Of a stretch of 64,000 nucleotides of DNA, positions 42,201 to 53,840 are shown piece after piece; positions within the stretch are counted from its first letter, which is position 1, and the number at the start of each line of letters is the position of its first letter. Made by a program: the position numbers and the translations under genes. The stretch spans positions 22,637,212 to 22,701,211 of the forward strand of contig NC_052515.1 of NCBI RefSeq assembly GCF_014356525.2, written 5' to 3'. The DNA is from Nilaparvata lugens. Lineage: Eukaryota; Arthropoda; Insecta; Hemiptera; Delphacidae. The notes beneath the pieces were generated by a model. It was given only the letters and a program-made list of their open reading frames with translations, was not told where the DNA came from and made no database searches.

Positions 42201-43998
42201 TGGCGAGTCGCTCTACCAGCACTGTGACTGGTCTAATCGCGTCTGTTATCGTCGGTCAATAGTTTTGACACAGGAAGAAACAGTTGCAGTGATTTGTAAA
42301 GTGTGATTAAACCTCGACTATTGAAAACTATACCCTTGTGTCCTGTGAAAACGTCGACGTATAGGTTAGGTTCATCAAAACATTTGAGAATCTCAGGAAT
42401 ACAGACTTAGTGCGTTGATATCTAGTGTTTCTTGAGGAGATCTTGGAAGATATTTCTCTGATAGTCACTCGAAAGATAACTAGCTCTAGTACATGTTACA
42501 TACACCTGTGGTATTCAATATTTCATAAGTGATATACACCATCCAAAGCTACCTGTTTCCTAGTTGAATTTCATTGAAAGATACATATATCAAACAGCGG
42601 TATTTGAGTTAAAAATTGGTGTCACAGAGAAATAAATTGTTGGAGCTCTCAGTGTTTGTCTCTGAGTGAACTACAACTGTAATCTTTCAGTCTTGAAACT
42701 ACTTGGTGCTAAAAATAAGAAAATTGTAGAGAGGTGTGAAATCGAGTGTTTACCACATGCTTAATCCTCAACACCGTAAGATGTTGATGTTTTCTTCGTG
42801 TGACGGAAGAATCTTGAAGCGGTCATGTAGATCGTAGGGTTTCCCTCACTGAAGATCTATTTCCTATGCACCGTCTGTTGTTTTCATCCTGTTAGGACAG
42901 ACTAATTGTGTTTAGGTGGCATTTAAATCGAGTTTGCAACGACTCCACCCTCTTTTAACACGTGATAATTATGTGGTGACGTTTGGGGCTTCAGAAATAG
43001 CCCCTAGGGGACGAATCAGTCTCGAATGGTAACCCAGCCGGGTAGTACCCTCTCGAACCTCAACCTAGGTAGACCTAGCCCTATGTCACGGGTTAGGTGA
43101 CATCTAGTTAAACTCCCCTAGTGTCGCACCCGGATTCTAGAAACTCTACTCGACGTTTTATCGGGTTTTCAATTTGTGAAAATTACGAGAACCTGATTAG
43201 GCGGCCGAACTACTAAAGCAATGATAAGTGTAACTATTCCATCCTTTGAATCAGGTGTTATTTTAGTTGTCTAAGACCACTGCCCAAGTTTTTTTCTAAG
43301 CAATACCTAGTTTACCTAATAAAAAGCTGTGATTGAGCTATCGAAGAGTGTAAAGTGAATAATTCAATAATATTCCATCGATAACATTGGTGTTACATAA
43401 CAGTATCACGAGTTATCTTGAAATTACCAATCGACAATAACAAATTTCACTGTTCAGTGAAATAAAAACAAACTTTGATGCTGTAAATTGATCTCCAAAA
43501 TATTTTCCGTGAAACGTCATCTACAGAAATCCATCGAAGTTGGGTTACTAATATTATCGCAATATACCATTAAAGTGAATATCTCCAATTTTTAACTCAA
43601 CAACTATTCCACTCGATCTCAGAGAATATTAATAGAGAGACTTCACTAGGAATAATAACATAGAGTGAGTCTTACACTATTCTAAGAAGATTTCACCAAA
43701 AATCTTGACAAAAGTTGAAATTACCCTTGTAAGTCTTACATTTGAAAATAAATCTACATACCTACAACTATCAACAACACTATAATATAATTTATGAATT
43801 ATCAACAATATTCTCCAAATCAAGTCAGTTTGGTGACAATACCTTCTAGTTCGAATCACAAGGTTTGTGAGAGCATTTGAAATCGAGTCACTAATATTCT
43901 GAAGATATTTATTGGAATCTGTGACGATATTCGAAACCAAGTCACTATTTTTTGGGGAAATTGTAACTTGTTCAGTTGAATTTGAATTTGGCGCCAAA
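42195..43998 (+). other. Possible long 5' leader of the goliath-like gene
   Basis: About 1.8 kb between the putative initiator and the start codon, without a long ORF, transposon signature or strong repeat. Upstream ATGs are present. An intron within it cannot be excluded. Confidence 0.3.
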
Positions 43999-44503
43999 AT
44001 GGTACCGAGACTAGTGTTGGCCGCCGGTCAGCTGATGCTGGCTACGCTATCAGTTGCCATGGCAACGACGACTGACTCCTGTTCGACAGACTGGATCCGA
44101 CAGTCGCTGGACAACGGCGAGACCAGTGTAGCGGCCGACAGCTACACGACCGCCTTCATCAACGTCACGTTCCGGGACCCGTCTACGGGCCGCTGGCACT
44201 CGGAGACCGACGAGATCGGCAAGTTCGGCGGCTATCACGTGGGTCCCGCGGCGGGAGTGCTAGTCCACGTGATTGACGCGGGCGGAGAGCTGAATACCGC
44301 GTGTACGCTGCCGCTGAGACGCGGTCCCGCGCCTGGCTTCAACATCCCCGCCGAGCCGTGGATCGCCCTCGTGAAGCGCGGCGGATGCAACTTCCAGGTG
44401 AAGGTCGACCATGCCCTCAGGTACAACGCGTCGGGGGTGATCGTCTACAACGACCGCGACAAGGCCTCGCTGGAGAAAATGAAGCTGGCGCCCAATGGAA
44501 ACC
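43999..44503 (+). CDS. gol: Goliath/RNF150-like PA-domain E3 ubiquitin ligase, first coding exon
   Basis: The coding start is placed at ATG 43999 (GCGCCAAAATGG, good context). GC-rich codon use begins exactly here, although the frame is open back to 43912. Residues 1 to about 22 form a signal peptide. A protease-associated (PA) domain follows: F-I-N-V-T-F, then E-I-G-K-F-G, L-V-H-V, and near its end P-W-I-A-L-V-K-R-G-G-C-N-F, K-V-D-H-A and V-I-V-Y-N-D-R-D. This is the lumenal half of goliath/RNF130/RNF150 membrane ubiquitin ligases, which act on endosomal cargo through a cytoplasmic RING-H2. The exon ends at donor C|GTGAGT (44503/44504); read through, it stops 8 bases later. No transmembrane or RING exon lies downstream in the window, so a first intron longer than 19 kb is implied. 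Confidence 0.88.
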
Positions 44504-44794
44504 GTGAGTAGATTGCTTATTTTTTCAGCCTTGCTTGATGAATTCTCGCTCAATGAGTTCTGTAAGTTAGAACAAAGAGGAGCGGCGTAGATAGGGTGCA
44601 CGCACGGAGTCTCATACTTATTTTCTTATTTTGTGGGAGCGGTATAAGGAAGCGGAGAAATTTAGTTACCGTACATGTATTATTTTCAACACTCTCAGCT
44701 ACCTTTTATTTACAATCTACCTCTGGTGCTCTACTATGTTTTGACCCTATGGAATTGATCGATAATTTACAAAAATTGTAAAATTTATAGCTAC
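44504..44794. other. Start of the goliath-like first intron
   Basis: Begins GTGAGTAG. No further exon recognised. Confidence 0.5.
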
Positions 44795-45290
44795 ATAAGT
44801 TCTTGTGGTTTCATAAGATTTATAAAGCTCATAGATTTATGAATCTTATGAGATGGTTTTATGAGTTGTGCAGGTTCTGTGAGTTTCATAACTTCATGAA
44901 TGTAATGATATAAGTAGCTTTAGGAGTTTTATAAGATCAATAGCATTATAAATCTTATGAAATTGATATCTTTCTAAGCTTAAGCTTAATAGGTTTTACG
45001 AGATTCATAGCTTTATTGATGCTACGAGATTAATAGCTTTTATTTAACTTTTCAATCAATATAGGTTTATAGGTTTCATGAGATTCATAGCGTCACTGAT
45101 GCTCTGAGATTGAAAGCATCATTAACCATATGAAATTGATATCTTTTCATGAAATAAGATTTTATGGAGTCTATGTGATTGATAACTTGATTGTGACATT
45201 AGTGTAATGAGAGTATTATGAAATTGATGAATTTCAACATAATGAGAAAATTATGAGATTGATCATGATCATTAAATCGTGGATCATAGA
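44795..45290. repeat. Degenerate minisatellite ('GAGATT(C/A)ATAGC')
   Basis: Iterations of 'TTATGA', 'CATGAGATTCATAGC' and 'TGATGCT(A/C)(C/T)GAGATT' at irregular 25-60-base spacing over about 500 bases. Confidence 0.6.
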
Positions 45291-47189
45291 TCAATAAATT
45301 GAGCCTCCACTTACCGAAGGCTCAGACATTTCGCAAAATCTCGTCTTAACACGAACAAAGCTAATACTCCTGCAGATTATTTTAATTGTGAATATTCAGA
45401 GTGAAGAGTTATGAAGTTTATTGTGACTTCAATGTCTACAATGAAGATATAGTGACCAGCACAGACCACAGTTAGAGAAAACTTCTATACAATTCTATAA
45501 GATTATTTCATTCCATTTCACGGTGCCAGAGCAAGCCAGAACAAGCTAATATGTTTTTAGAATAAAAGCCAATTTTACTGAATGATTTGAGCGAATTCAC
45601 AGAGACAGAATTAAGACCGTACATTTTGAGAAGCAAAGAAAAGTTGAGAAAAATTGTATATGAATTGAAAGTGAGAAGATAATAAAGGTGGAAAAGATGT
45701 AGTTTGGAAAAGAGAGACGTAGTTATTGCAAAAAAGGTGTTTGGAGGGTTGTCTAACCTACTCCTACTTTGGAGTTGCAATAGGTCCCTCCCATCACCCA
45801 TCTCCCATCTCCATTCTTAGCGAGCTATTGCAATCCACTAGTATTGACATCAATTACTGTTTTCTTATCATTTTTCATTCCTGGAACCAATTATGTCACG
45901 TACTATCGGGCAATTGGAATTTGGTTACACCACACTATATTTACATTGAATACTTTACTCAACAGTCAGCGTTTGACCGTCGAAGCGGTAGGATGTATTT
46001 TGCATCGTAGTATTTATAGAGAAGTTGTATTTTTACAAGTATACATTTATATTTTGACAAAGTTAGATATACGGTGTAACTAGCTGATTATTATACTGTT
46101 TTTGACATCGTATTATACTGCTTTAACAAAATTATATAACATGGAGATTATTATATTGATTTCATATTTTTTTATTAGAAATAATTATTTATATAGCAAA
46201 TATGTTTCTATATTAGTTTTTTTAAATATAAAACCTTATATAAAATAGGGACTGGAATAGCACAAAGGTTACCCTTTTTTCCTCTTCTTATCATTATTTA
46301 GATGGTGTAAGGTAGGGAATAGATAAATTATGAAAAATCTATATATGCTAAATGATACAGTGATATATTGATCATCATCATGTTACACCTAGTTCCACAG
46401 TATTATTCTTAGTTCGACCGTATTTATTTATTTGTTTATTCATACTCTATATTCGTTTATTCAAAAGATACAGTATATGAGAGATCCATTATCGCTTTCA
46501 TAACACACACATTATACAATGTGATATAAAATCAAGCTTGAACCTGAAAAAATATTCATAAGTCTACAATATTACACTCAGTATTTAGTTCTAAACGTGG
46601 AGTATTTATATTGTACTTAGTATAGCTATTTCGCTCTGAAACTGACACAGGTAATACAAACACTACGTGTTTCTTATGCAATACAATGAGCAGGATTGAG
46701 CGAAAAAATATTCCGAGAAAACAATGATTGCAAGGAAGTAAAATGGCGGCAATTTCGAAACGTCTACCGCGAAATCCATTAGGAAGTCTCGATATTGCTC
46801 TTGTTACAAAATACGAACAAACAACCAGTCTCGTAATCTTTGAAATGGAGGTATCGGCAATATTAGCAGCCGTGAATTTTCTGAAAGGTTTAACTTGTAA
46901 GATTCTTGTTTTCCTCTTAGAAAGTACACGGGAAATGATAAAAAATTATCTTTTTTCATTTGAACTGCTGCAACTATCGTTTTTTATGTGCAACCATTGG
47001 ACGTTAAAAGGTCGATAATAGTTCAATATTTAAACATTCAATTGTGTTTTTTGTACATAAATTTATCAGTTGAACGTAAAAACGATGATGGAATTTCAAT
47101 ACATGAGTAAATTATCATTATTGAAGTGTTGCTTTGGAAAAATAAGATATATACTCTTAAAATTATACAATTAATTACAATATATATAG

Positions 47190-47249
<60 letters not shown>

Positions 47250-47680
47250 GAATATAGACAATTAAATACTCAACCCTTCATGAGATGAATGAAACGGCGA
47301 TTAAGCCATCTCCATTATCAAATTGATAATATCCAAATCATAGAAATAAATCTTAAGTATTAAAGTGAAGGTAATTCAACATTTTTCAATTGTTGATCAT
47401 GAATTATAAATCTGTATGAAATTATATCAGTTCTCGTCAATTGATTCTTGAAGATTATTGATCTATGAGAATTGCTCATCAAATGATAATGGAAAATATA
47501 GTATCAATACTGTACTGTTTGCAGATTGTAATCACTTTTTGTTTTTTTAATCTCTTATAGCATGCGAATACCATGTCTCTATGAAATCGAAGTCTCTTAT
47601 AATTTTACTTGAAAAAAGTTGGAAATTATTAGAACTCCAGTAATTTATAGTGAACTATAGTAATGATGACTTGTGATACA
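45291..47680. other. Intronic or intergenic; small repeats only
   Basis: Contains a retroelement-end fragment at 46236-46305 and a (TA)n microsatellite at 47191-47244. The ORF at 46728-47018 (M-A-A-I-S-K-R-L-P-R and onward) is of normal composition at first but unassigned. Confidence 0.4.
47191..47244. repeat. (TA)n microsatellite
   Basis: About 27 uninterrupted TA units. Confidence 0.95.
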
Positions 47681-47681
47681 T

Positions 47682-48057
47682 CTAGATTAAGGTGACCATC
47701 CGTCCTGCTTTTTAGGATAGTGTCCCGCTGTCCACTGATTTACTCGGGGGACGCTATTATTTCCCACTTTGGCTGGATAAAAAAGTAAACGTCCCGCTTT
47801 ACATATTATATGCTGAAATAAAATGTTCTTGACTGACTCTCTCAATGTAAATATAAAAACAACAAGGACATTACATACACTTAAGACTTAAATGTAGGTA
47901 AATTATACCTGCATTGGGGAGTTTATTATACTGTAATTATTTTTATATTGAAATGTGCTAGAATGCATTCACAATTTAAGCTTTACCAATTTGTTTCCCT
48001 TGACCATCTTGGGTGTCCCGCTTTGAGGTAATTACAAATATGGTCACCTTAATCTAG
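47682..48057. mobile_element. MITE with CTAGATTAAGGTGACCAT ends
   Basis: Perfect 18-base inverted ends CTAGATTAAGGTGACCAT and ATGGTCACCTTAATCTAG. 'TGTCCCGCT' motifs occur inside both ends (47731, 47792 and 48013). 376 bp, non-coding. The sequence resembles old hAT-like repeats I recall from other animals; the superfamily was not confirmed. Confidence 0.85.
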
Positions 48058-50265
48058 TTGCTCTTCCTTTTGAAAAGGTCTCTCAAATCAATCAATTCAA
48101 CTTATCCCTCCCAAATTAACATAATAATATTAAGTAATTTTACTTGTATGATTTAATAATTGTAATCAATAGTTTTATATTTTCAATCTAATATTATACT
48201 ATTCATATTAATAATATACTACAAATGCTTTTGAATTTTTGTATCGTGATCAAGTAACTATAAGAATGTCATGAATGTTAAAAAATAATTAATTTAATAT
48301 CAATCAATTAATAATTTTATTCAATTCAACACAATAATCATAAAATAAATCAAAATACAAAACATCACAATCAAAAATAAATTTCTATCAAATACAAAAA
48401 GCAGGCGTCATGTTGGGGTGTGCTGAAAAGAAAGAAAGGAGGAGAAATACCTATAGCCAACTATGGCTAAATATGTGCCATAAAAATGACAGTTGATCTT
48501 GGTACTAAGCTTTTCTTTTCTCTTTTATAAGACTTTTCTTGATACTATAACTATTTCGTTCAAATGATCACAAACAGTATTTGAGAGATTGAAGATTCAA
48601 AATGTTAATGAAAATAAAGATAGATGAAGTTTTGAAACAGAAAAACTGAATCACATTAAATGGATAAATAATAAGAGTAACACGAACAATACGATAAGAG
48701 ATTAAAGATTCGAAATGCAGATGTAAATAAAGATAGATGAAGTTTTGAAACTGAAGAAACTGAATCACATTAAATGGATAAATAATGAGAGTAACACAAA
48801 GAATACGATAAGAGAAATGTTAATGATCTTTATTATTGTTGAGATGAAAGTGCCTTTGCCAAAGCAAATTGCAGTGTTTGTTCCAAATCTATTTCAGAGT
48901 CGAGAAATCTTCCGAATTGTGTTCCTCATTGTTTTGGCCTTGATTTGAATGTCTTGTCTAATCCTAGGGCGATGGGCGATGTATTTATTTTATTACACAC
49001 AAAAAATGTGGAGTGTTTACACGCCGACTAAATTTATTTTCAGGTATTTTATGAAGGCGTAAATTTTGTGTCGTGCTTGAAAATTATCATGTAACTGATT
49101 GTTCGATGAATATATCATTCTTTACAAGTTTAAACTCGAAGCTATCTATAAATTAATCTTCCTCTATTTTTATTCGTTCCTGTGCTAAGAATTCGTTCAG
49201 TGAATCCCATCTCTTAATTTACGTATCTCATTCGTATTCTTCACATTTGTGACAGAATCATAACTCATTCTGCAAATTTATACATTCTTGTTGAAAATTT
49301 GAGGCTCATTGTCATATCTCAATGATAAATCTACCATGTTCATACGAATTCGTTGTAGTCCTTCCAAATTTGATAAATTTTACAGTTCTATGCTTGCATC
49401 TATCAGCAATTAATGGTATAATCAATATAATAATGTGCTTATTGACTAATACTTTTCGGAAATTCTCAGGAACTGTATATTTATTCATGCACTTGAATTC
49501 ATTCATAGTACACTATACTATAAACGAGTAAAAAACTAAGCCACGGCCTAAATAGGCCTATCCTAAATAGGCAAAAATATAACATTTTACAAACACTACA
49601 GCAAAATAGAATTATACAATTTCGACAAGTTGAACATACATAATTTTTCTAAGAGGAAGCCAATGAGTATGTCCATCTCGAGGTACTAGATCCAAGTGAG
49701 ATTATTATAATACGTACAATTATAATCAAACTCTTGCGTTCAACTGAATAAAATGATTAATCTGTATTATCAATTTCAATCTGTAGACAGAATTTTTAAA
49801 TTATTATGGTAAGGATTCTTTATTCATGTGACAATATTCAAACATTGTATGATCTATCAATGAATATTTTATTTTTCCTTCAGAACAATATGCATACATG
49901 TACGTCTACAATAATAAAGTACAATTGACAATTAACAAAATAAGTTAAAAGTAAAATAGTATTAATATTAAATACGGAAGGTCCCTGAAAAGGTTGAAAC
50001 CTGAGCGTAGGATCCGATATTTACAAAAATATAATTATTTCTAAAATAAAATAAAAGGGGTGGACTCCTATAAACATCTCAATTTGAAGAAATTTACAAA
50101 GAAGGAGGATAGAAAAACAAGAAAGTAAGAAAATACGAGACAAGACAAGAAAAATGAAATAAAATAAGCAGACATTCTTGAATGATTACGAACTCATCCT
50201 AGTCAAATAGTTGAAGAATATCAAAACTATATTAACTCAGACTACAGATTTTTAAACCAATATCG
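48058..50265. other. No gene seen
   Basis: AT-rich. A 'GATAGATGAAGTTTTGAAAC' segment is duplicated at about 48617-48665 and 48730-48785, with 'AATCACATTAAATGGATAAA' in both. Confidence 0.45.
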
Positions 50266-50267
50266 GG

Positions 50268-50884
50268 GGACCGAGCTTCGCTCTGGAGTACAAAAGCATA
50301 GAAAATTTATTACGTAAGAAGAAATTATCATAAATATACTTATAGTTCGTACTGAGAAGTTCTATCTAATCACAGTAGATTGAGATTAATTTCTAGAGAA
50401 ATGCAAAAATTTCTCTCACAAAGACCCGATTGCACAAAAGCCGGTTAAATTTTAATCCTGATTAATTTCAAGTGAACCAAATCAGAGAAGACCATTTCAA
50501 AAAGATGGTTATACTGGAATTAATCAGGACTAAAAATAACCGGCTTTTTTGCAACCGGCACTAAGTACCCGATTAATGATTACAAAAGTTCAACAGCTGA
50601 GTCATAATTTTGACACAGTACCTCACACATGAACTCGCTCACTCACTTCCATCATCAACAGACGACGAAATAATTATTATCAGCTGTTTCTCCAAGAATG
50701 AATAATAATTATCCTTTCAATGTCCTTCAGCGAGTTTTCCCAGGGATGAGACCTAGTGCAATCGAATTTTTTTATTATAAACCTACTATGTACTGTATTT
50801 CGTGAGAATCGTTAGAGCCGTTTTTGAGATCCGGTGAAATACAAACATATAAACAGAAATTGCTCGTTAAATAGTATACGATTA
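50268..50884. mobile_element. Interspersed repeat family C, copy 3, interrupted
   Basis: Starts 'GGGGGACCGAGCTTCGCTCT', resumes at about 50630 with 'CTCGCTCACTCACTT' and runs to 'GAAATTGCTCGTTAAATAG'. The middle is displaced by other sequence including the inverted-repeat element at 50437-50556. Confidence 0.65.
50437..50556. mobile_element. Short inverted-repeat MITE
   Basis: Left arm 'TTGCACAAAAGCCGGTTAAA' and 'AATCCTGATTAATT'; right arm 'AATTAATCAGGACT' and 'TAACCGGCTTTTTTGCAACC'. About 120 bp, arms about 40 bp, nested in family C copy 3. Confidence 0.8.
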
Positions 50885-51099
50885 TTTCCAAAAAATAAAA
50901 TTTTTCCAGCTGTAAGTCTTGCAATTTTCAAAAAAAGATTGAAATATTGGTTGTTTGAAATAAGTGAGGAGGGGGCTGTGGCTCTGATATTGGCGGGCGG
51001 CGGACTCACCTGACTGCAAAATTAACAGGACTTTTACTGACTCTATACCAATACTGACTGACTCTATACGATAAAGACTGGCTATATACGATACAGACG

Positions 51100-51340
51100 G
51101 ACTTTACAATACAGAATGACTTTCTACAATACAAAACTATGACAATCATTCGAATGGAATTACCCTCATAAATTGAATTAATTTCGGCTCTCTTTCTTTT
51201 TCCCCTTCATAAGATTCACTCTACTTGAAATACCAACTCGAGTCTACGCACAGGCACAGTGCCCATGTAGGCTCATTCCATAATCCATAGTATGAAAACC
51301 TAATCTAAGTACTCAATTATTTGTATTTTATATTATTCAT
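51100..51340 (+). repeat. Retroelement 3'-end-like segment
   Basis: Contains 'CACAGGCACAGTGCCCATGT' and 'AGGCTCATTCCATAATCC', of a kind I associate with 3' ends of insect non-LTR elements. 51360-51510 repeats 'AGGATTCTTTATTCATGTGA' and 'TATTCAAACATT' from 49800-49850. Confidence 0.4.
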
Positions 51341-51789
51341 CATTTTTGTACTTACTGTATTGTGGAATTATATTATTAATTTTCATCTGTAGACTGAATT
51401 TTAAAATTATTATGGTAAGGATTCTTTATTCATGTGACAATATTCAAACATTTTATGATCAAATAGTTGAAGAATATCAAAACTATATTACTCAGACTAC
51501 AAATTTTTAAACCATACTTGCACATAGCAGGTTTCAATGCATATTTATCAAGATAATGGGTTCCTTCATCTCAAACCCAGTATTGATTGAAACGCAAGTC
51601 GCTGTTAGAAACTAGCCAAGCAAGATATCTCAGGGTGAACTTGCAAGCATTTCTCAACCCCTCATATTCCACAACACCAACACCAACATAGGCAAATGAC
51701 ACCAACGTCGTATGGCGGCAACCGTCAACAGTCAACATGATATCAGATGACAGAAGCTATGGCATCAGAACCACCTACTTCTTCACTAC

Positions 51790-51976
51790 TTTAAACTGTC
51801 AGCATTGGTTTAATGGGGAGCATTGATATCATTTAATGAGAAATGCTGTCACTTTAAGTAAATTTCACTATAGAGAAAGATCTACTCCACATTTTTTCGC
51901 TCCACTCCATACTGTCAGCATTGGCTGAATGGGCAGCATTGATGTTATATTCATAAGGAATGCTGACATTTTGAAC
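51790..51976. repeat. Pair of about 70-base hairpins (family H)
   Basis: Copy 1 is 51790-51858 and copy 2 is 51911-51976. Each opens 'ACTGTCAGCATTGG(T/C)T(T/G)AAT' and closes with a complementary '(A)AATGCTG(T/A)CA'. Copy 2 pairs TGTCAGCATT with AATGCTGACA, with a second short stem TGAAT/ATTCA inside. Relatives lie at 62711-62865 and, partially, at 17011-17080. Confidence 0.7.
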
Positions 51977-52296
51977 TGAATCCCATTTTGAATTTGCGAT
52001 GCACAACACTCGGGCAACCAGTTTGATCATGTGTTGTGCACTCTTAAATGTGTAGCAAATTTCTCAAATTGTGTCGACACGGCTATCATATTATTATCAA
52101 CTGAACGGTTCTTACCTCGATGCTCTGTCTATTTTTATCGTCTCTTTTGATTTCTTATATTTTATTCACTTTCTCTTAAGTTTTTTCTGTTCTTCTCACT
52201 TTTATCGTCAATAGTCTTTGATATTTTGATTCACCTGTTTCTTCCTTCTAATTTTCGTACTTCCCATTCTACAGAAGGGGGTCTGCTATCGAATTT

Positions 52297-52560
52297 CTAT
52301 TTCTAAGTCTTTAAATTTCCAAGTCCAAATTTTCAATTTCCATTTCTAAGTCTTTAAATTTTCAAGTCCAAATTTTCAATTTCCATTTCTAAGTCTTTAC
52401 ATTTTCAAGTCCAAATTTCATATTCCATTCCGAAGTCTTTAAATTTCCAAGTCCAAATTTTCAATTTCCATTACTAAGTCTTTAAATTTCCAAGTCCAAA
52501 TTTCCAATTTCCATGTCTATGTCTTTATTTTCTAAGTCTAGAAATTTTCATTTCCAACTC
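52297..52560. repeat. Tandem minisatellite, 41-43-bp unit
   Basis: About six copies of 'ATTTCTAAGTCTTTAAATTT' plus 'CCAAGTCCAAATTTTCAATT', with small length changes. Confidence 0.85.
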
Positions 52561-53424
52561 TTCTAAGTTTTCCCTTCTATGCTTTATGCGCTCCTGTAAT
52601 TCTCATATCTCAATTAACTTCTTCTCAAAATATTGCAATACATTCATTAATAATTGGAACTTCTTACTTCTTCCTCTTCAATGTTATACTTTATTCCCTA
52701 CCTCTTCTTATTTTTACTCTCTTTATATATTTTGTTTTACTCTCTTGTTCAACCATTCCCCTCTCTCTTGTACTCTTACTTTCCTCTATTATTGTCGTTT
52801 CTTTTTCTTCCTCACCTGCATGTCTCCTATTTGATTTAAATTTGATACTCATTTACGCCTAATTTATTCATTTCTCTTTCAAACTGTTCTCCTCCTAGTT
52901 TTCCTCCTCCGCCTCTCTTGTCATCTACTCTTATTCGTTATCCTATATTAGGTATTTTAATGGTTTTGAACACTATTTGGTACTATGGCAAATGAAGGGT
53001 AGCCAACATAAAGATTCAACTCAATTCTTCTATTCGCCTAAATTTGTTATTTTTCTTCTAACCTCTTCTCCTCCTAGTTTTCCGTCTACTCATCTGTTCA
53101 ACTCTTTTCAATGTCTCTTCCTCTTATTTGTCACTATATTCCTCCTCGACTCCTACTCCTGATGTTTTTCTCTTTCTTCCCTGACACCTCCCCCTTGAGT
53201 CTTCCTCTTTCTTTATGTTTTAATCGAATTTTTACTGTTACTATTTAGCTATTCCTTTACTGAAACTTATACTTTCTTCACAATATATTTCCTTATCTTC
53301 CCTTAGTTTTAATGTTTGTTTTGGACTGAAATTTTATAAAAAATGTACACCTGGAATTCTAACCTTAGCTTGGACTTTGTCACCTATAAATTTGGAAAAA
53401 ATAGCACAAGGACTATCTTATTAA
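52561..53424. other. Pyrimidine-biased non-coding sequence
   Basis: C+T-rich plus strand with low-complexity ORFs; no gene. Confidence 0.5.
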
Positions 53425-53523
53425 TTTTTTTTTTTTTTTAAGATTACGTCCTAAAGACTCCAGTCATGGAGTATAAGACAAGTCATGTTATTACATAATA
53501 ATTCTAACACTAAGTAGTTCAAC

Positions 53524-53840
53524 CTAGTTTAGGTTTGAAAGGAATTCTTGTACACTATAAAAAGCTCTATCAACTAAATATTTTTTAATTTGTTTTTTGA
53601 AAATCTTCAAATCATCATTACTTTTCAAGATTTGAGGTAGCTTGTTATAAAATTTCCTACCAATATAATCTGGTTTTTGTTCAAATAACCTACTATTGTG
53701 ACCCATTATATGATAATCTGCTCTGTTTCGCGTATTATACTCATGAACATCTGAATTCTGGATCACACCACTCGTTTTCACATGCATTACAACTTCATAT
53801 ACATACAAAGATGGCACAGTTAATAGACCAAGCTTTTTAA
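53524..53840 (-). CDS. C-terminal domain of the same ORF2, in a shifted frame
   Basis: Reads L-F-K-K-L-G-L-L-T-V-P-S-L-Y-V-Y-E and ends Q-E-F-L-S-N-L-N then a stop at 53524. The middle segment N-T-R-N-R-A-D-Y is typical of the extreme C-terminus of these proteins. It is continuous with the preceding ORF except for the one-base slip; an ATG inside it is not a real start. Confidence 0.8.

Noticed and set aside
43912..43998. Start of the goliath-like protein at the upstream ATG (43912)
   Set aside because: The extra 29 residues are AT-rich in coding and would precede the signal peptide; composition changes sharply at 43999, which has the better start context.
44050..44601. Minus-strand ORFs of 62-113 codons
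   Set aside because: GC-rich shadows of the PA-domain exon; no motif and no support for translation.
46728..47018. 96-codon ORF beginning near an ATGGCGG motif
   Set aside because: The first half has ordinary composition but there are no splice or family signals, so it is not called as a gene.
51790..51976. CRISPR-like repeat-spacer array
   Set aside because: Only two imperfect hairpins with no regular spacers, in a eukaryotic genome.
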